Shown here in pieces: positions 51,516-60,871 of a stretch of DNA of 64,000 nucleotides (positions are counted from its first letter, which is position 1; each line of letters begins with the position of its first letter). The notes under the pieces are model-generated. The model did not search any database, was not told the DNA's origin, and saw only the letters and a list, made by a program, of their open reading frames with translations. The DNA is taken from contig QNGA01000001.1 in NCBI GenBank assembly GCA_003298465.1, positions 1,612,001 through 1,676,000 on the forward strand, in the 5' to 3' direction. The translations under genes were made by a program, and so were the position numbers. This DNA is from a halophilic archaeon (GTDB lineage Archaea; Halobacteriota; Halobacteria; Halobacteriales; Haladaptataceae).

Positions 51516-51591
51516 ACGGGCCGATCTCGTCCGGTTCCGGAATCCGATTTGTTAAATATTGTGGCCGTAAACTACAGCAAGACAACGGGGC

Positions 51592-52266
51592 ATGTTGATC
51601 ACAGAGTTCACCCTCGACCATCCGATTCTCCGGCAGACGCTGCGTTCCAATCGGGAGACGACGCTCTTCCACGAACGATCGAACGCAGTGGACGACGACC
51701 GCGTTCGCATCCTCTTCTGGGCGGAGGGTGGCGACCTCGACGCGTTCGAGAGCGCACTGAGCGAGGACCCGACCGTCACCGAACCGAATCGGGTTACCAC
51801 GATCGACGACCGGCGACTCTACCAGGTCGAACTCTCCGGCGAGGGACTGGAGAGCAGCGTCTATCCGATGCTGGTCGAGGTCGGCGGCGTCAACCACGAG
51901 GTCGCGGCCACGCACGAGGGCTGGGAGTTCAAGACGTCGTTTCCGGACCGGCCGTCGCTGGAACGGCTCCACGACTACTGCCGGAACAACGACATCGACA
52001 TCGAACTGCACCGGGTGTACGAACAGCAGTCGACCGGCGACGGGGGCGGGTTCGGACTGACGGACGAACAGCGGGCGGCGCTCCGAACCGCGTTCGAGGC
52101 CGGCTACTTCGAGATACCGCGCGACGCCTCGCTCGAGGAACTCGGCGACCACCTCGGCATCTCGGCGAACGCCGCGTCGAACCGGTTGCGACGCGGGACG
52201 AAGACGCTCCTGCAGAACACCGTCTGCGACGAGAGTCGACGTGCCGAGTCCAGCCACCGCGCCTGA
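51592..52266 (+). CDS. Bacterio-opsin activator-type HTH protein
   Basis: The 224-residue protein has an N-terminal sensory/GAF-like part (ITEFTLDHPILRQTLRSNRE, VRILFWAEGGDLDAFESALS) and a C-terminal HTH_10 domain: GGFGLTDEQRAALRTAFEAG, FEIPRDASLEELGDHLGIS, ANAASNRLRRGTKTLLQ. This is the haloarchaeal Bat-like transcription regulator family. TGTTAAATATTGTG lies about 40 bases before the ATG. The ligand and targets are unknown. Confidence 0.9.
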   Translation: MLITEFTLDHPILRQTLRSNRETTLFHERSNAVDDDRVRILFWAEGGDLDAFESALSEDPTVTEPNRVTTIDDRRLYQVELSGEGLESSVYPMLVEVGGVNHEVAATHEGWEFKTSFPDRPSLERLHDYCRNNDIDIELHRVYEQQSTGDGGGFGLTDEQRAALRTAFEAGYFEIPRDASLEELGDHLGISANAASNRLRRGTKTLLQNTVCDESRRAESSHRA

Positions 52267-52342
52267 CGACCGCGACGGCGCTCGCTCTCGTCGCCTCTCC
52301 GACGGTGCGGCCGCGGCTCGGTCGCGGCCGCGCCGTCGCTCG

Positions 52343-53440
52343 TCACTCCTCGCTCTCTTCGCTTCCGTCGGTCGCTGCCGCGTCGCCGAGGAGCGAGTCC
52401 ACGTCGGCGTGGTCGTGGAGGAGTTCCCGCATGCGCTCGACCGTCTCGGCGTTGCGCGTACGGCCGCTCCGCACCACGTCCTCCGCGCGCTCGACGGCGG
52501 TCAACGTGTCGGTCTGGACGAGCAGGACGGGGACGCCCTTCTCCTCGGCCTTCCCGACGACCGCGCCCGGCGGCCGGAACCCGCCCGTCAGGATGAGACA
52601 CTTCACGCCCGGCGCCTCCAGCGCGACCGTCTGGAGGTCGGGGCGGTCGCCGCCCGTGATGAGCGCGGCGTCCTTCGTCCGGCGGAGGTGGCGCAGCGCC
52701 GAGTCGCCGCTCATCGCCCCGACGAGGAACCGCTCGACGAACGCGTCGGTGTCCGCGTTCGTCAGCACGTCGGCGTTCAGTTCCGCGGCGATGTCCTCGA
52801 CGGTGACCCCCGCCAGGTCGCGTTCGCGCGGCACGACCCCGATGACGGGAACGCCGCGACCTTCGAGGAACGGCACCACGTCGGTTTCGAGCGGGTCGAA
52901 GTTCGCGTTCTCGACGGCGTTGAAGAGCACGCCCGCGAGGCGGTCCCCAACGTCGTTCGCGGCGGCCAGCAGGTCGTCGACGTCGCCGGCCTGTCCGTAC
53001 TTCGAGATGAGCAGGACCTCGGCGTCGAACAGGTCGGCGACTTCGGGGTCGGTGAGGTCGACGATGCCGCCCGTCGTCAGTTCGCCGCCGCCCTCGACGA
53101 CCATCAGGTCCTTGTCCGCCGCGAGCGATTCGAAGCTCTCGCGGACCCGCTCGCGGAGTTCGTCCGGGTCCTCGCGCCCGCGAATCGCGCTCTCGATGAA
53201 CGTCGGCGAGTAGACCACGGGTTCGAGTTCGTGCATCTCCGCGTCCAGGTCGAGCAGCTCGCGGGCCAGCATCGGGTCCTCGTCCAGGGTCTTGCCGACG
53301 TTGCTCTGGAGGCGGGTGCCCTTCGGTTTCATGTAGCCGACCGACAGCCCGCGCTCTTTCGCCAGGCGAGCGAGCGCGAGCGCGACGGCCGTCTTGCCGG
53401 TGCTCTCTTCCGTTGCGGTGACGAGTATGGTTTTCGTCAT
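52343..53440 (-). CDS. Phosphotransacetylase-like BioD/DRTGG protein
   Basis: The 365-residue protein has a BioD-like P-loop domain (ILVTATEESTGKTAVALAL) followed by the DRTGG fold (ALITGGDRPDLQTVALEA, CLILTGGFRPPG). In phosphotransacetylases these are the non-catalytic N-terminal domains; the catalytic PTA part is missing. It overlaps the end of the acetyl-CoA synthetase gene by four bases (ATGA), so it probably modulates or senses the acyl-CoA product. Confidence 0.85.
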   Translation of the reverse strand: MTKTILVTATEESTGKTAVALALARLAKERGLSVGYMKPKGTRLQSNVGKTLDEDPMLARELLDLDAEMHELEPVVYSPTFIESAIRGREDPDELRERVRESFESLAADKDLMVVEGGGELTTGGIVDLTDPEVADLFDAEVLLISKYGQAGDVDDLLAAANDVGDRLAGVLFNAVENANFDPLETDVVPFLEGRGVPVIGVVPRERDLAGVTVEDIAAELNADVLTNADTDAFVERFLVGAMSGDSALRHLRRTKDAALITGGDRPDLQTVALEAPGVKCLILTGGFRPPGAVVGKAEEKGVPVLLVQTDTLTAVERAEDVVRSGRTRNAETVERMRELLHDHADVDSLLGDAAATDGSEESEE

Positions 53441-55539
53441 AGTTTGTCGGTGTCCACGGTCAGTCGCACGTCGATGGCCTGCACGCCGTCCGGCGTGGCG
53501 ACCAGGGGGTTGATGTCCAGTTCCAGGATGGCCGGGAAGTCGGTGACGAGTTGCGAGAGGCGCTGGATGCTCTCGACGACGTCGTCGACGTCGGCCGGGT
53601 CGCGGCCGCGAGCGCCCCGCAGCAGCGGCGCGGCGTCTATCTCCTCGGTCATCTCGCGGGCCTCCCGCTCGCTGACGGGGGCGACCCGGAAGGTGGTGTC
53701 CTCGATTATCTCGACGAAGATGCCGCCGAGGCCGAACAGGAGCAGGGGGCCGAACTGCGGGTCGCGGTTCATCCCGACGATGGTCTCGGTCCCGGCGTCC
53801 AGGTCGACCGTCTCCTGGACCTGCACCCCGAGGATGGTCGCGTCGGGCTGGTAGTTGCGCGCCCGCGTCACGAGGTCCTCGTAGGCGCCGTACACGTCCT
53901 CGTTCCCCACGCCGACCTTCACGCCGCCGATGTCGGACTTGTGCAGGATGTCCGGGCTGACTATCTTCATCACCACGTCGCCCTCGATGTCCTGCGCGAC
54001 GCTGACGGCGTCCTCGGGCTTGTCGACGATGTCGCTCTCCGGCGTCGGGATGCCGTAGGCCGAGAGCAGGTCCATCGCTTCGACGCCGAGGCGGTTGTCG
54101 CCGCGCTCCTTCGCGCGGGCCAGCACGGCCTCCGCCTGCTCGCGGTCCACGTCGAACTCGGTCGGGGCCTGGTACGTGCGCTCGCTGACGTCGCGGTAGG
54201 TCGCCAGCGCGTCGAGGCTCCGGACCGCGCGCGCCGGGTCGAAGTAGTTCGGGATGCCCGCCTCGCCGAGCACCTCCGCCGCGCGCTCGGTTCGCTCGCC
54301 GCCCATCAGCACCGCGGCGACCGGCTTGCCGTACTCCTCCTGCAGGTCGGCGACCTCCTCGGCGAGGTCGCGGAAGTCGATGACCGCCGTGGGTGCCGAG
54401 AGGACGACCGCCGCCCCGACGTTGTCGTCGGCGAGTGCGAGGTCGAGCGCCGTGCGGAACCGCTCGACGTCGGCGTCGCCGATGGTGTCGATGGGGTTGT
54501 AGATGTTCGCCTCCTCCGGCATCGTCTCGGAGAGTTCGGAGAGCGTCTCCTCGGAGAACGACGCCATCGAGAGGTCGGAGTCGCCGACGGCGTCGGTCGT
54601 CATCACGCCCGGACCGCCGGCGTTCGTCACGATGGCGAGGTCGTCGCGCTCGGGGAGGGGCTGGCCGGCGAGGATCTGGGCGTAGTCGAACAGCTCCTGG
54701 ACCGTCTCGACCCGGAGCACGCCCGCCTGTTCGAGACCGGCCTCGTACGCCCGGTCGCTGCCCGCCAGCGACCCCGTGTGGGAGGAGGCGGCCTGCGCGC
54801 CGGCGTCGGTTCGCCCCGACTTCACCAGCACGATGGGGGTGTCGTCGGTCACCTCGCGGGCGGCGTCGACGAACGACTGGCCGTCGTCGATGCCCTCCAG
54901 GTAGCCGAGGACGACGTTCGTATCCGGGTCGTCGCCCCACGCCCGGACGAAGTCCGTCTCGTCGAGGACGGCCTCGTTGCCGAGCGACACCACGTCCCGG
55001 AAGCCGATACCCTGGTCGTTCGCCCAGTCGAGCACCGCCGTGATGAACGCGCCGGACTGGCTCATGAACGACATCGACCCCTGAAGCGCGTTCTCCGGGC
55101 CGAAGGTGGCGTTCAGGCCGACCGGCGTGCTCATCACGCCGAGGCTGTTGGGGCCGACGAGGTTGATGTCGTACTCGTCGGCGACCGTCTGCAACTCGCG
55201 TTCGCGCGCTGCGCCCTCGCTACCCGTCTCGCCGAACCCGGCGGTGATGACGACCACGTTCGGCACCCCGGCCTCGCCCGCGTCGCGGACCACGTCCACG
55301 ACCGCGCCGGGCGGGACGACCACCACCGCGAGGTCCACGTCCGGTGCGGACGCGAGGTCGGGATAGCTTCGGAGGCCGAACACCTCGTCGTAGTTCGGGT
55401 TCACGGGCACCGTCTCGCCGTCGAAGTCGTCGCGCAGATTCTCGACGATGGCGCGACCGATGGAGCCCTCGCTCTCGGTGGCCCCGACGACGGCGACGCG
55501 CGACGGCGCGAACATATCGGAGAGTACGCGGTCACCCAT
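53437..55539 (-). CDS. ADP-forming acetate-CoA ligase, fused alpha-beta
   Basis: The 700-residue enzyme joins the alpha (residues 1-~460) and beta (~470-700) parts. Alpha has FGETGSEGAARERE and the phosphorylatable His254 (SSHTGSLAG). Beta is an ATP-grasp with GDVVMKIVSPDILHKSDIGG and GMNRDPQFGPLLLFGLGG. It makes ATP from acetyl-CoA and ADP in one step, the archaeal route of acetate formation. ACTTTTAACC stands 30 bases before the ATG. The neighbouring DRTGG protein probably shares the transcript. Confidence 0.93.
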   Translation of the reverse strand: MGDRVLSDMFAPSRVAVVGATESEGSIGRAIVENLRDDFDGETVPVNPNYDEVFGLRSYPDLASAPDVDLAVVVVPPGAVVDVVRDAGEAGVPNVVVITAGFGETGSEGAARERELQTVADEYDINLVGPNSLGVMSTPVGLNATFGPENALQGSMSFMSQSGAFITAVLDWANDQGIGFRDVVSLGNEAVLDETDFVRAWGDDPDTNVVLGYLEGIDDGQSFVDAAREVTDDTPIVLVKSGRTDAGAQAASSHTGSLAGSDRAYEAGLEQAGVLRVETVQELFDYAQILAGQPLPERDDLAIVTNAGGPGVMTTDAVGDSDLSMASFSEETLSELSETMPEEANIYNPIDTIGDADVERFRTALDLALADDNVGAAVVLSAPTAVIDFRDLAEEVADLQEEYGKPVAAVLMGGERTERAAEVLGEAGIPNYFDPARAVRSLDALATYRDVSERTYQAPTEFDVDREQAEAVLARAKERGDNRLGVEAMDLLSAYGIPTPESDIVDKPEDAVSVAQDIEGDVVMKIVSPDILHKSDIGGVKVGVGNEDVYGAYEDLVTRARNYQPDATILGVQVQETVDLDAGTETIVGMNRDPQFGPLLLFGLGGIFVEIIEDTTFRVAPVSEREAREMTEEIDAAPLLRGARGRDPADVDDVVESIQRLSQLVTDFPAILELDINPLVATPDGVQAIDVRLTVDTDKL

Positions 55540-55623
55540 CGTCAGGATGGTCGGCGAGTCAGGGGTTAAAAGTAGCGTCCGTTCCCGCGAAGTGGAAGGC
55601 CGCGGCGGGAGACGGTCGGGCCG

Positions 55624-56034
55624 TCACTGCGACGCGGACCGCTTGGCCAGCCACGCCTCCGGCAGCAACAGCAGGTTGTAGACGAGCGTCGCCTGGAAGC
55701 CGACGAGAGCGAACGTCGCGTCCTCGACGACGACCGGCGCGACCGTCAGCAGGTAGCTCACGGCGAGGTTGCCGAGCGTCGCCGCGATGTGGACGAAGGA
55801 GTTGACCGTCGTCGACCGGTCGTCGTCGGGCCGCACCGTCAACTGGCCGAACGCGACGGCCGCCAGCACCCCGAACGCGGCGACGGCTCCGGCGACGTAG
55901 TAGAAGACCTCCGGCGGGGTGGGCGTCCCGAACCGCGAGAGCAACAGCGCGCCGCCGCCCCAGATGGAGAGCGTGTAGCCGTACGCGCTCGTCTCCGACA
56001 GCAGGTTCTCGGCCAGTTGCTGTCGATAGTCCAT
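55624..56034 (-). CDS. Small four-span membrane protein
   Basis: The 136-residue protein has four hydrophobic segments: LSIWGGGALLLSRFG, VFYYVAGAVAAFGVLAAVAF, TVNSFVHIAATLGNLAVSYL and FALVGFQATLVYNLLLLPEA. No family is recognised. It ends just before the acetate-CoA ligase promoter, and lies downstream of the TrmB-like gene on the same strand. Confidence 0.75.
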   Translation of the reverse strand: MDYRQQLAENLLSETSAYGYTLSIWGGGALLLSRFGTPTPPEVFYYVAGAVAAFGVLAAVAFGQLTVRPDDDRSTTVNSFVHIAATLGNLAVSYLLTVAPVVVEDATFALVGFQATLVYNLLLLPEAWLAKRSASQ

Positions 56035-56106
56035 ACGCGGACGAGGCGTCTCCCCGGAGTAATGCGTGGCGGTCGAAACGAACGACCGCGAGGTCCGCGG
56101 CGACCG

Positions 56107-56840
56107 TCAGCGCTCGGCGTCGTCGAGACGGGCGTCGATGAACTGTCCGAGGACGGACGCGAAGCCGGTCTGGGAGCTCCAGATGGCCGTCTCCCGGTCG
56201 CTGTCGTCGAGCACGCTGATGAGGACGGTGTCGTCGTCGACCGAGAGCACGCGCCCGGCGTGGGACTCGTCGGGGGCGTCCGGCGGTTCGACGACGGGGA
56301 TGTCGTCGAACCGCTCGCGGACGGCCTCGTCCTCGCTGATGACGAGACCGAGACGCCGGCGTCGAAGCGCCGACGGAGCCCCTCGGCGATGCCGGGCGTC
56401 ACCAGCGGGTCGCGCGACCCGAAGACGATCCGCGCTTCGGCCTCGTCGATGAGTTGCTCGACCCTGCTCGCGACGCCCTCGTGCCCGTGGATGGTCCAGA
56501 CGTCCTCGCGCTGTTCGTCCTCGCTGCCCTCCTGGCGGGCGGTTTCGAGGTAGTCGAACGCCTGCTCCTCGGTGCGTTCGAACCGGTTCCGGAGATGCGA
56601 CCGCGCCTCCTCCAGGCCGACGGGACGGTACTGGAGGGGTTTCGACTGCTGGACCTCGACGAGTCCCTGCTCCTGGAGGCTCTCGGCCGCGCCGTACACC
56701 TGCGAGCGCGGCACGTCCGTCGCCTGGTGGATGTCGCGGGCGGTCCCGGTGCCGAGTCGCTGGAGCGCGACGAACACCTTCGCCTCGTAGTTCGAGAGGC
56801 CGAGTTCTTCCAGGGCCTCGATGGCGTCGCTCTCGTCCAT
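56107..56840 (-). pseudogene. TrmB-family regulator with an apparent one-base frameshift
   Basis: The first part, reading from ATG 56840, gives DAIEALEELGLSNYEAKVFV, then ATDVPRSQVYGAAESLQEQG (TrmB winged helix) and EQLIDEAEARIVFGSRDPL. The natural C-terminal half, LGLVISEDEAVRERFDDIP and QFIDARLDDAER, lies in another frame, ending at 56107. The frame shifts near 56350-56363 (GACGCCGGCGTC). One more base there would restore continuity, so this is either a sequencing error, a real mutation, or programmed. The start overlaps the stop of the MMPL gene by one base. Confidence 0.8.
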
Positions 56841-59800
56841 CAGTCCTCACCCGGGGTCGGCGTCGAGTCCGTGGTCTTCGTGTCCACCGTGCCCCGCGCG
56901 CCGGGGCCGAGGTAGCGCGTCCAGACGACGAGCAGACTCGGCAGCACGAACACGCTCGCGAGGAACGCGTAGATGATGGTCAGCCCGGTGATGATGCCGA
57001 ACTGCTGGAGCACGGGCAGGATGGCGAACGCGAGTACGCCGAACCCGCCGACCGTCGTCGCCGCGCTCCCCAGCAGCGCGCCGCCGGTGCCGGTGAGCGC
57101 CGTCTCCATCGCGTCCCAGGCGGATCCGCGGCGTTCGAGTTCGACGTTGTACCGTTCGGAGAGGTGGATGCTGTAGGCCACCCCGAGTCCGACGGTGAGG
57201 CTGGTTATCATCCCCGTCAGGACGTTGAACGGCATGTCGATGAGATACATCGTGCCGAGAATCCACGTCACGCTGAACAGCACGGGGAGCAGGGTCACCG
57301 CGCCGAGCGTCGCGCTCCCCTCCGTGATGCGGTAGACCAGCATCAGGAACGCGAACACCGAGACCATCGTGATGACGAGGCTCTGGATGACCGTCTCCAG
57401 CAACTGCTGCTGGACGATCTCGAACACGACGGGCTGGCCGGTAGCGGTGACGTCGAGTCCGTCGACCGAGTCCGCGACGTCGGTCATCTGCGCCTTGACC
57501 GCCGCGCTGCTCGCGCCGCCCTCGATGGAGACGGACATCCTGAGCGCGCGGTACTCGCCGTCCTCGCGGTGGACGACGCTCTTCGCCTGCGAGGGCGCGA
57601 CCTCGTACAGGCGGTCGTACACTTCCTCGACGTTCCTGTCGGGCACGCCGTCACCGTCGGTATCCGCGGCCGTGAACGTCTCGTTGAACGACTCGTTCTG
57701 CGCCGCGACCTGCTCCATCACCGACAGCGGACTCGTGACCTCCGGGTCGCCGTTCGAGAGGACCACGGTCACGTCCTTTTCCCCCGCCCGCTCGCGGAGT
57801 CGCTTCACCTTCTCGAGCGTCTGCGGTCCCGTCACGTCGCCCTGGAGCAGTAGCTGGGCCTGCGAGTTGCGGTTGACGAAGTTCTCGTTGACGTACTCCA
57901 TGTTCGCCTTCGCCGAGTAGCTCCCGGGTCGGAACGGCTCGGGCAGGTCCTTCGTCCACCCCGGCGGGTCCTCCGCGAGGAACTCCTCCTGGGAGAAACT
58001 GGTGTCGACCTGCGTCGCGCCGTACGCGCCGACCGAACTGACGACCAGCGTGACCGCGATGACGACCCACGGAGCCTTCCGCGCGGCCACCGCGCCGACC
58101 GACAGCGCGCGACCGAGCGCCCCGCCGCCGGTGCCGAAGGCGCGCTTCTTGCGGTCGAAGCCGCGACTCTCCAGGAACTCGTCCACCTCGACCTTCAGCG
58201 CCGGGACGAGAGCCCCGAAGACGACGAGCGCGGCGACGATGCCGAACGAACTCACGACGCCAAAGTCCTGGATGGGTGGCAGCGGACTGACGAGGTTCGA
58301 GAGGAAGCCGATGACCGTCGTCGCGGTCACCCACGTCAGAGCCGCGCCGACGCCGACGAGCGCGACGCGCATCGACCCGCGAACGTTCTCGGACCCCTCC
58401 GCGCCGTCCGCGGAGCGCTGCTCCCGGTGCCGCATGAAGACGTGGATGGCGTAGTCGATGGAGAGTCCGATGAGGAGGACGGGCACCGCGATGAACATCT
58501 GGTTGAACGTGATTCCCGCCCAGCCCATGAAGCCGAACGTCCACACCAGCACCAGGGCGATGCCGAAGACGCCGAGCACGATGTCGAGCAGGTCGCGGTA
58601 GGCGACCAGCAGCGTGAGGACGACGAACAGGAGCGCCAGCGGACCGACGATGGCGAGGCTGTCGGTCATCGACTGGTCGATCTCCTGGCTGATGATGCCG
58701 CTCCCGAAGACGAGCGCCTCCTGGTCCAGCGTCTCCTTCGCGACGGACTGGATGGCCTGCTGGGACTCGACGAGACCGGTCGACCCCATCCCCTGGGCCG
58801 CCTGCCCCTCCTGCTGCTGGAAGATTATCAGCATCGTCGCGTTCGCCTCCGTGCTTCCCGGCTCGTAGGAGGTGGGCATGAACGCGAACGACTGCGCCGC
58901 CATCCCGGTCGCGTTCTCGCTCAGCACCGACGTCAGCGTCCGGTCGATGGCCGACTGGTTCATCGACTCCAGTTGCGCTCTCTGTTCCTCGATGGTCGGC
59001 GACGACTCCCGCAGGGCCGTCCGCTGCTCCCGCAGTTCCTCGGACGACCGCCGTAGCTCCTCGTACTCGGCCGAGAGCACGCCGCGCGTGCCGAGCCGGT
59101 ACACCTGCTGGAACTGCGAGCGAATCTCGGCCGACCGCTCCCGGTAGGCCGACTCGTTTATCTCGCCTCGCTCTCGGGAGGCGTTCAACCGGTCCAGTTT
59201 CGCCTGCAGCCCTCTCGTCTGGCGGAACGCCTTCGTGAACGTCGCCGTCTGGTTCGCGGTCAGGTTCTCGGTCGCGTTCAGGCGAACCCGGCTCAGGTTC
59301 GACTCCAGACCCGCGGCGCGCCGCTGGTAGGTGGACTCGTTGATCTCCTCTCGTCGATAGGAGGCGTTCAACCGGTCGTACCTGCTCTGCAGGGTCCGTG
59401 TACGGTTCAGCGCGGCGCGCAACTGCGCCGCCGTCCGGTTGAGGCGGTCGCTCCGCCGCTGAATTTCGGTCGCCCGCGCGCGAAGCTTCGCGCCCTGCTC
59501 CCGCTGGATGGCGACGGTGGCGACGACGTTCGCGATGCCCGAGGTCGGCGTCTCGTCGGCGAGCGTCGGTCCGACCGTCTCGTTCTCGCGCAGGCGCTGC
59601 TGGAGTTCGAGCGTGTCCACCAGCGTTCCCTTCGAGAGGACGTCGTCCCCGCGGACGATGACCTGTACCGTCGTCGTGTTCTCGCGGCCCGTCGTGAAGT
59701 TCGACTCGATGTAGTCGAGTTTCTTCGCCGCCTCGCTGTCGCTCTGGAACTGCTCCAGCGAGGAGGACTGCTCGACCATCGGCGCGCCGGCACCGACCAG

Positions 59801-59875
59801 GACGGTCAGCACCAGCAAGCCGGCGACGATGACGCGACTGTGCTCCGTGACGTTCGCGAACAGCCGGTCTAGCAC
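56840..59875 (-). CDS. MMPL/RND-family transporter
   Basis: The 1011-residue protein begins GTG 59875. It has the RND layout: one helix, a large external part with coiled coil (about 140-340), six helices, a second external part and five helices. Motifs FIAVPVLLIGLSIDYAIHVF and SLTVGLGVAYSIHLSERYNV are the GXXXDYAxH-like signature. Members export lipids, hopanoids or drugs. Many NxT/S sites are in the coiled coil. A long inverted repeat lies 58 bases upstream, and the adjoining TrmB-like gene is probably its regulator. Confidence 0.92.
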   Translation of the reverse strand: MLDRLFANVTEHSRVIVAGLLVLTVLVGAGAPMVEQSSSLEQFQSDSEAAKKLDYIESNFTTGRENTTTVQVIVRGDDVLSKGTLVDTLELQQRLRENETVGPTLADETPTSGIANVVATVAIQREQGAKLRARATEIQRRSDRLNRTAAQLRAALNRTRTLQSRYDRLNASYRREEINESTYQRRAAGLESNLSRVRLNATENLTANQTATFTKAFRQTRGLQAKLDRLNASRERGEINESAYRERSAEIRSQFQQVYRLGTRGVLSAEYEELRRSSEELREQRTALRESSPTIEEQRAQLESMNQSAIDRTLTSVLSENATGMAAQSFAFMPTSYEPGSTEANATMLIIFQQQEGQAAQGMGSTGLVESQQAIQSVAKETLDQEALVFGSGIISQEIDQSMTDSLAIVGPLALLFVVLTLLVAYRDLLDIVLGVFGIALVLVWTFGFMGWAGITFNQMFIAVPVLLIGLSIDYAIHVFMRHREQRSADGAEGSENVRGSMRVALVGVGAALTWVTATTVIGFLSNLVSPLPPIQDFGVVSSFGIVAALVVFGALVPALKVEVDEFLESRGFDRKKRAFGTGGGALGRALSVGAVAARKAPWVVIAVTLVVSSVGAYGATQVDTSFSQEEFLAEDPPGWTKDLPEPFRPGSYSAKANMEYVNENFVNRNSQAQLLLQGDVTGPQTLEKVKRLRERAGEKDVTVVLSNGDPEVTSPLSVMEQVAAQNESFNETFTAADTDGDGVPDRNVEEVYDRLYEVAPSQAKSVVHREDGEYRALRMSVSIEGGASSAAVKAQMTDVADSVDGLDVTATGQPVVFEIVQQQLLETVIQSLVITMVSVFAFLMLVYRITEGSATLGAVTLLPVLFSVTWILGTMYLIDMPFNVLTGMITSLTVGLGVAYSIHLSERYNVELERRGSAWDAMETALTGTGGALLGSAATTVGGFGVLAFAILPVLQQFGIITGLTIIYAFLASVFVLPSLLVVWTRYLGPGARGTVDTKTTDSTPTPGED

Positions 59876-60227
59876 GTCCGTCCCTCCCGTGCTCCCGACG
59901 TCGTGATTCTGCGTTCGGTCATCGGTGAATTGTTGTTAGAGTCCTACTAACAGCTCGGACAAAAAGGTACAGGTTCCGCGCGTGACACCGACGACGCCGG
60001 GAGTACCTAGCGTAGCGCGGTCGTGGCCCCGGGTCGGGGGAGCGACGACGAACCGACGTGGCGGAGACCGCCGGGAGCGGTCGAGACGGCGCTCGGCGAC
60101 CTCGAAAACCCGACCGACGAGACGCTCGCGGCCCGACCGCGCCGACGTCGACGGTTTCGCCACCGACCGTCCCTGGCCGGCACATCACGGCGTGCCATTT
60201 ATCAGTAGAGGCGGTAAACCGTAACAC
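59876..60227. other. Divergent promoter region between MMPL and aMBF1 genes
   Basis: No gene is seen. It contains a candidate operator at 59934 (listed separately) and, near the right end, GGTAAACCGTAACACATGG as promoter of the aMBF1 gene. Confidence 0.6.
59934..59952. promoter_or_regulatory. Inverted repeat before the MMPL gene, probable operator
   Basis: TGTTAG-AGTCCTA-CTAACA has perfect 6-base arms around a 7-base spacer, 58 bases before the GTG start. TrmB-family regulators of haloarchaeal exporters bind such palindromes; binding by the neighbouring regulator is inferred. Confidence 0.65.
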
Positions 60228-60755
60228 ATGGTACAGTGCGAGATGTGCGGTGCCGAGACGTCGTCGCCGAAGACCGTCAAGGTCGAGGGCGCGGAACTCG
60301 ACGTCTGCGACAACTGCGCGGACTTCGGTACCGAGGTCCAGACTCAGGATACCTCGTCGACGTCGACGAAATACTCGACGTCGTCGTCGTCGAGCACGTC
60401 CAGCACCAGCGGTAGTTCGAGTTCAGGAGGCGGCGGTAGCTCCCGGACGCGGCGTTCGGACATGTTCGACGACATGGACGAACTCGCCCAGGACTACGAC
60501 GACCGCATTCGGAACGCCCGCGAGTCGACGGGACTGAGCCAGGAGGACCTGGCGAAGGAACTCAACGAGAAGGCCAGTCTCATCCGGAAGCTCGAACGCG
60601 GTGACGTCCTGCCGAGCGACGACGTGCAGACGAAACTCGAACGGAAGCTCGACATCAGCCTCTCCGCCGGCGGCTCCGGCGGGGACGAGGAGTGGAGCGG
60701 GGGAAGTTCGACCGGCGGCACCACGCTCGGCGACGTCGTGAAGCGCAAGGACTGA
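60228..60755 (+). CDS. mbf1: Multiprotein bridging factor 1 (aMBF1)
   Basis: The 175-residue protein has the archaeal MBF1 layout: an N-terminal zinc ribbon (VQCEMCGAETSSPKTVKVEG, CDNCADFG), a flexible Ser/Thr linker and a Cro-like HTH (DDRIRNARESTGLSQEDLAK, EKASLIRKLERGDVLPSDD). It bridges TBP or the ribosome to other factors. Ser runs (STSSSSSTSSTSGSSSSGG) in the linker are long. It is followed by gltX on the same strand. Confidence 0.93.
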   Translation: MVQCEMCGAETSSPKTVKVEGAELDVCDNCADFGTEVQTQDTSSTSTKYSTSSSSSTSSTSGSSSSGGGGSSRTRRSDMFDDMDELAQDYDDRIRNARESTGLSQEDLAKELNEKASLIRKLERGDVLPSDDVQTKLERKLDISLSAGGSGGDEEWSGGSSTGGTTLGDVVKRKD

Positions 60756-60871
60756 GACGACCCCGGCCCGCGATTCGATTCGCTTTCGACGGAACGCGCG
60801 AGCGTCTGCCACGCAGTCTACGTCGTCGGAAACCCCAACCAGTTTAGACGCGCCGACCGAACGCTCCCCCA

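Noticed and set aside
55839..56350. Continuation of the TrmB N-terminal frame past the frameshift
   Set aside because: After about 56350 this frame becomes Ser/Arg/Pro-rich and overlaps the next gene, while the neighbouring frame continues the family sequence to a natural stop.
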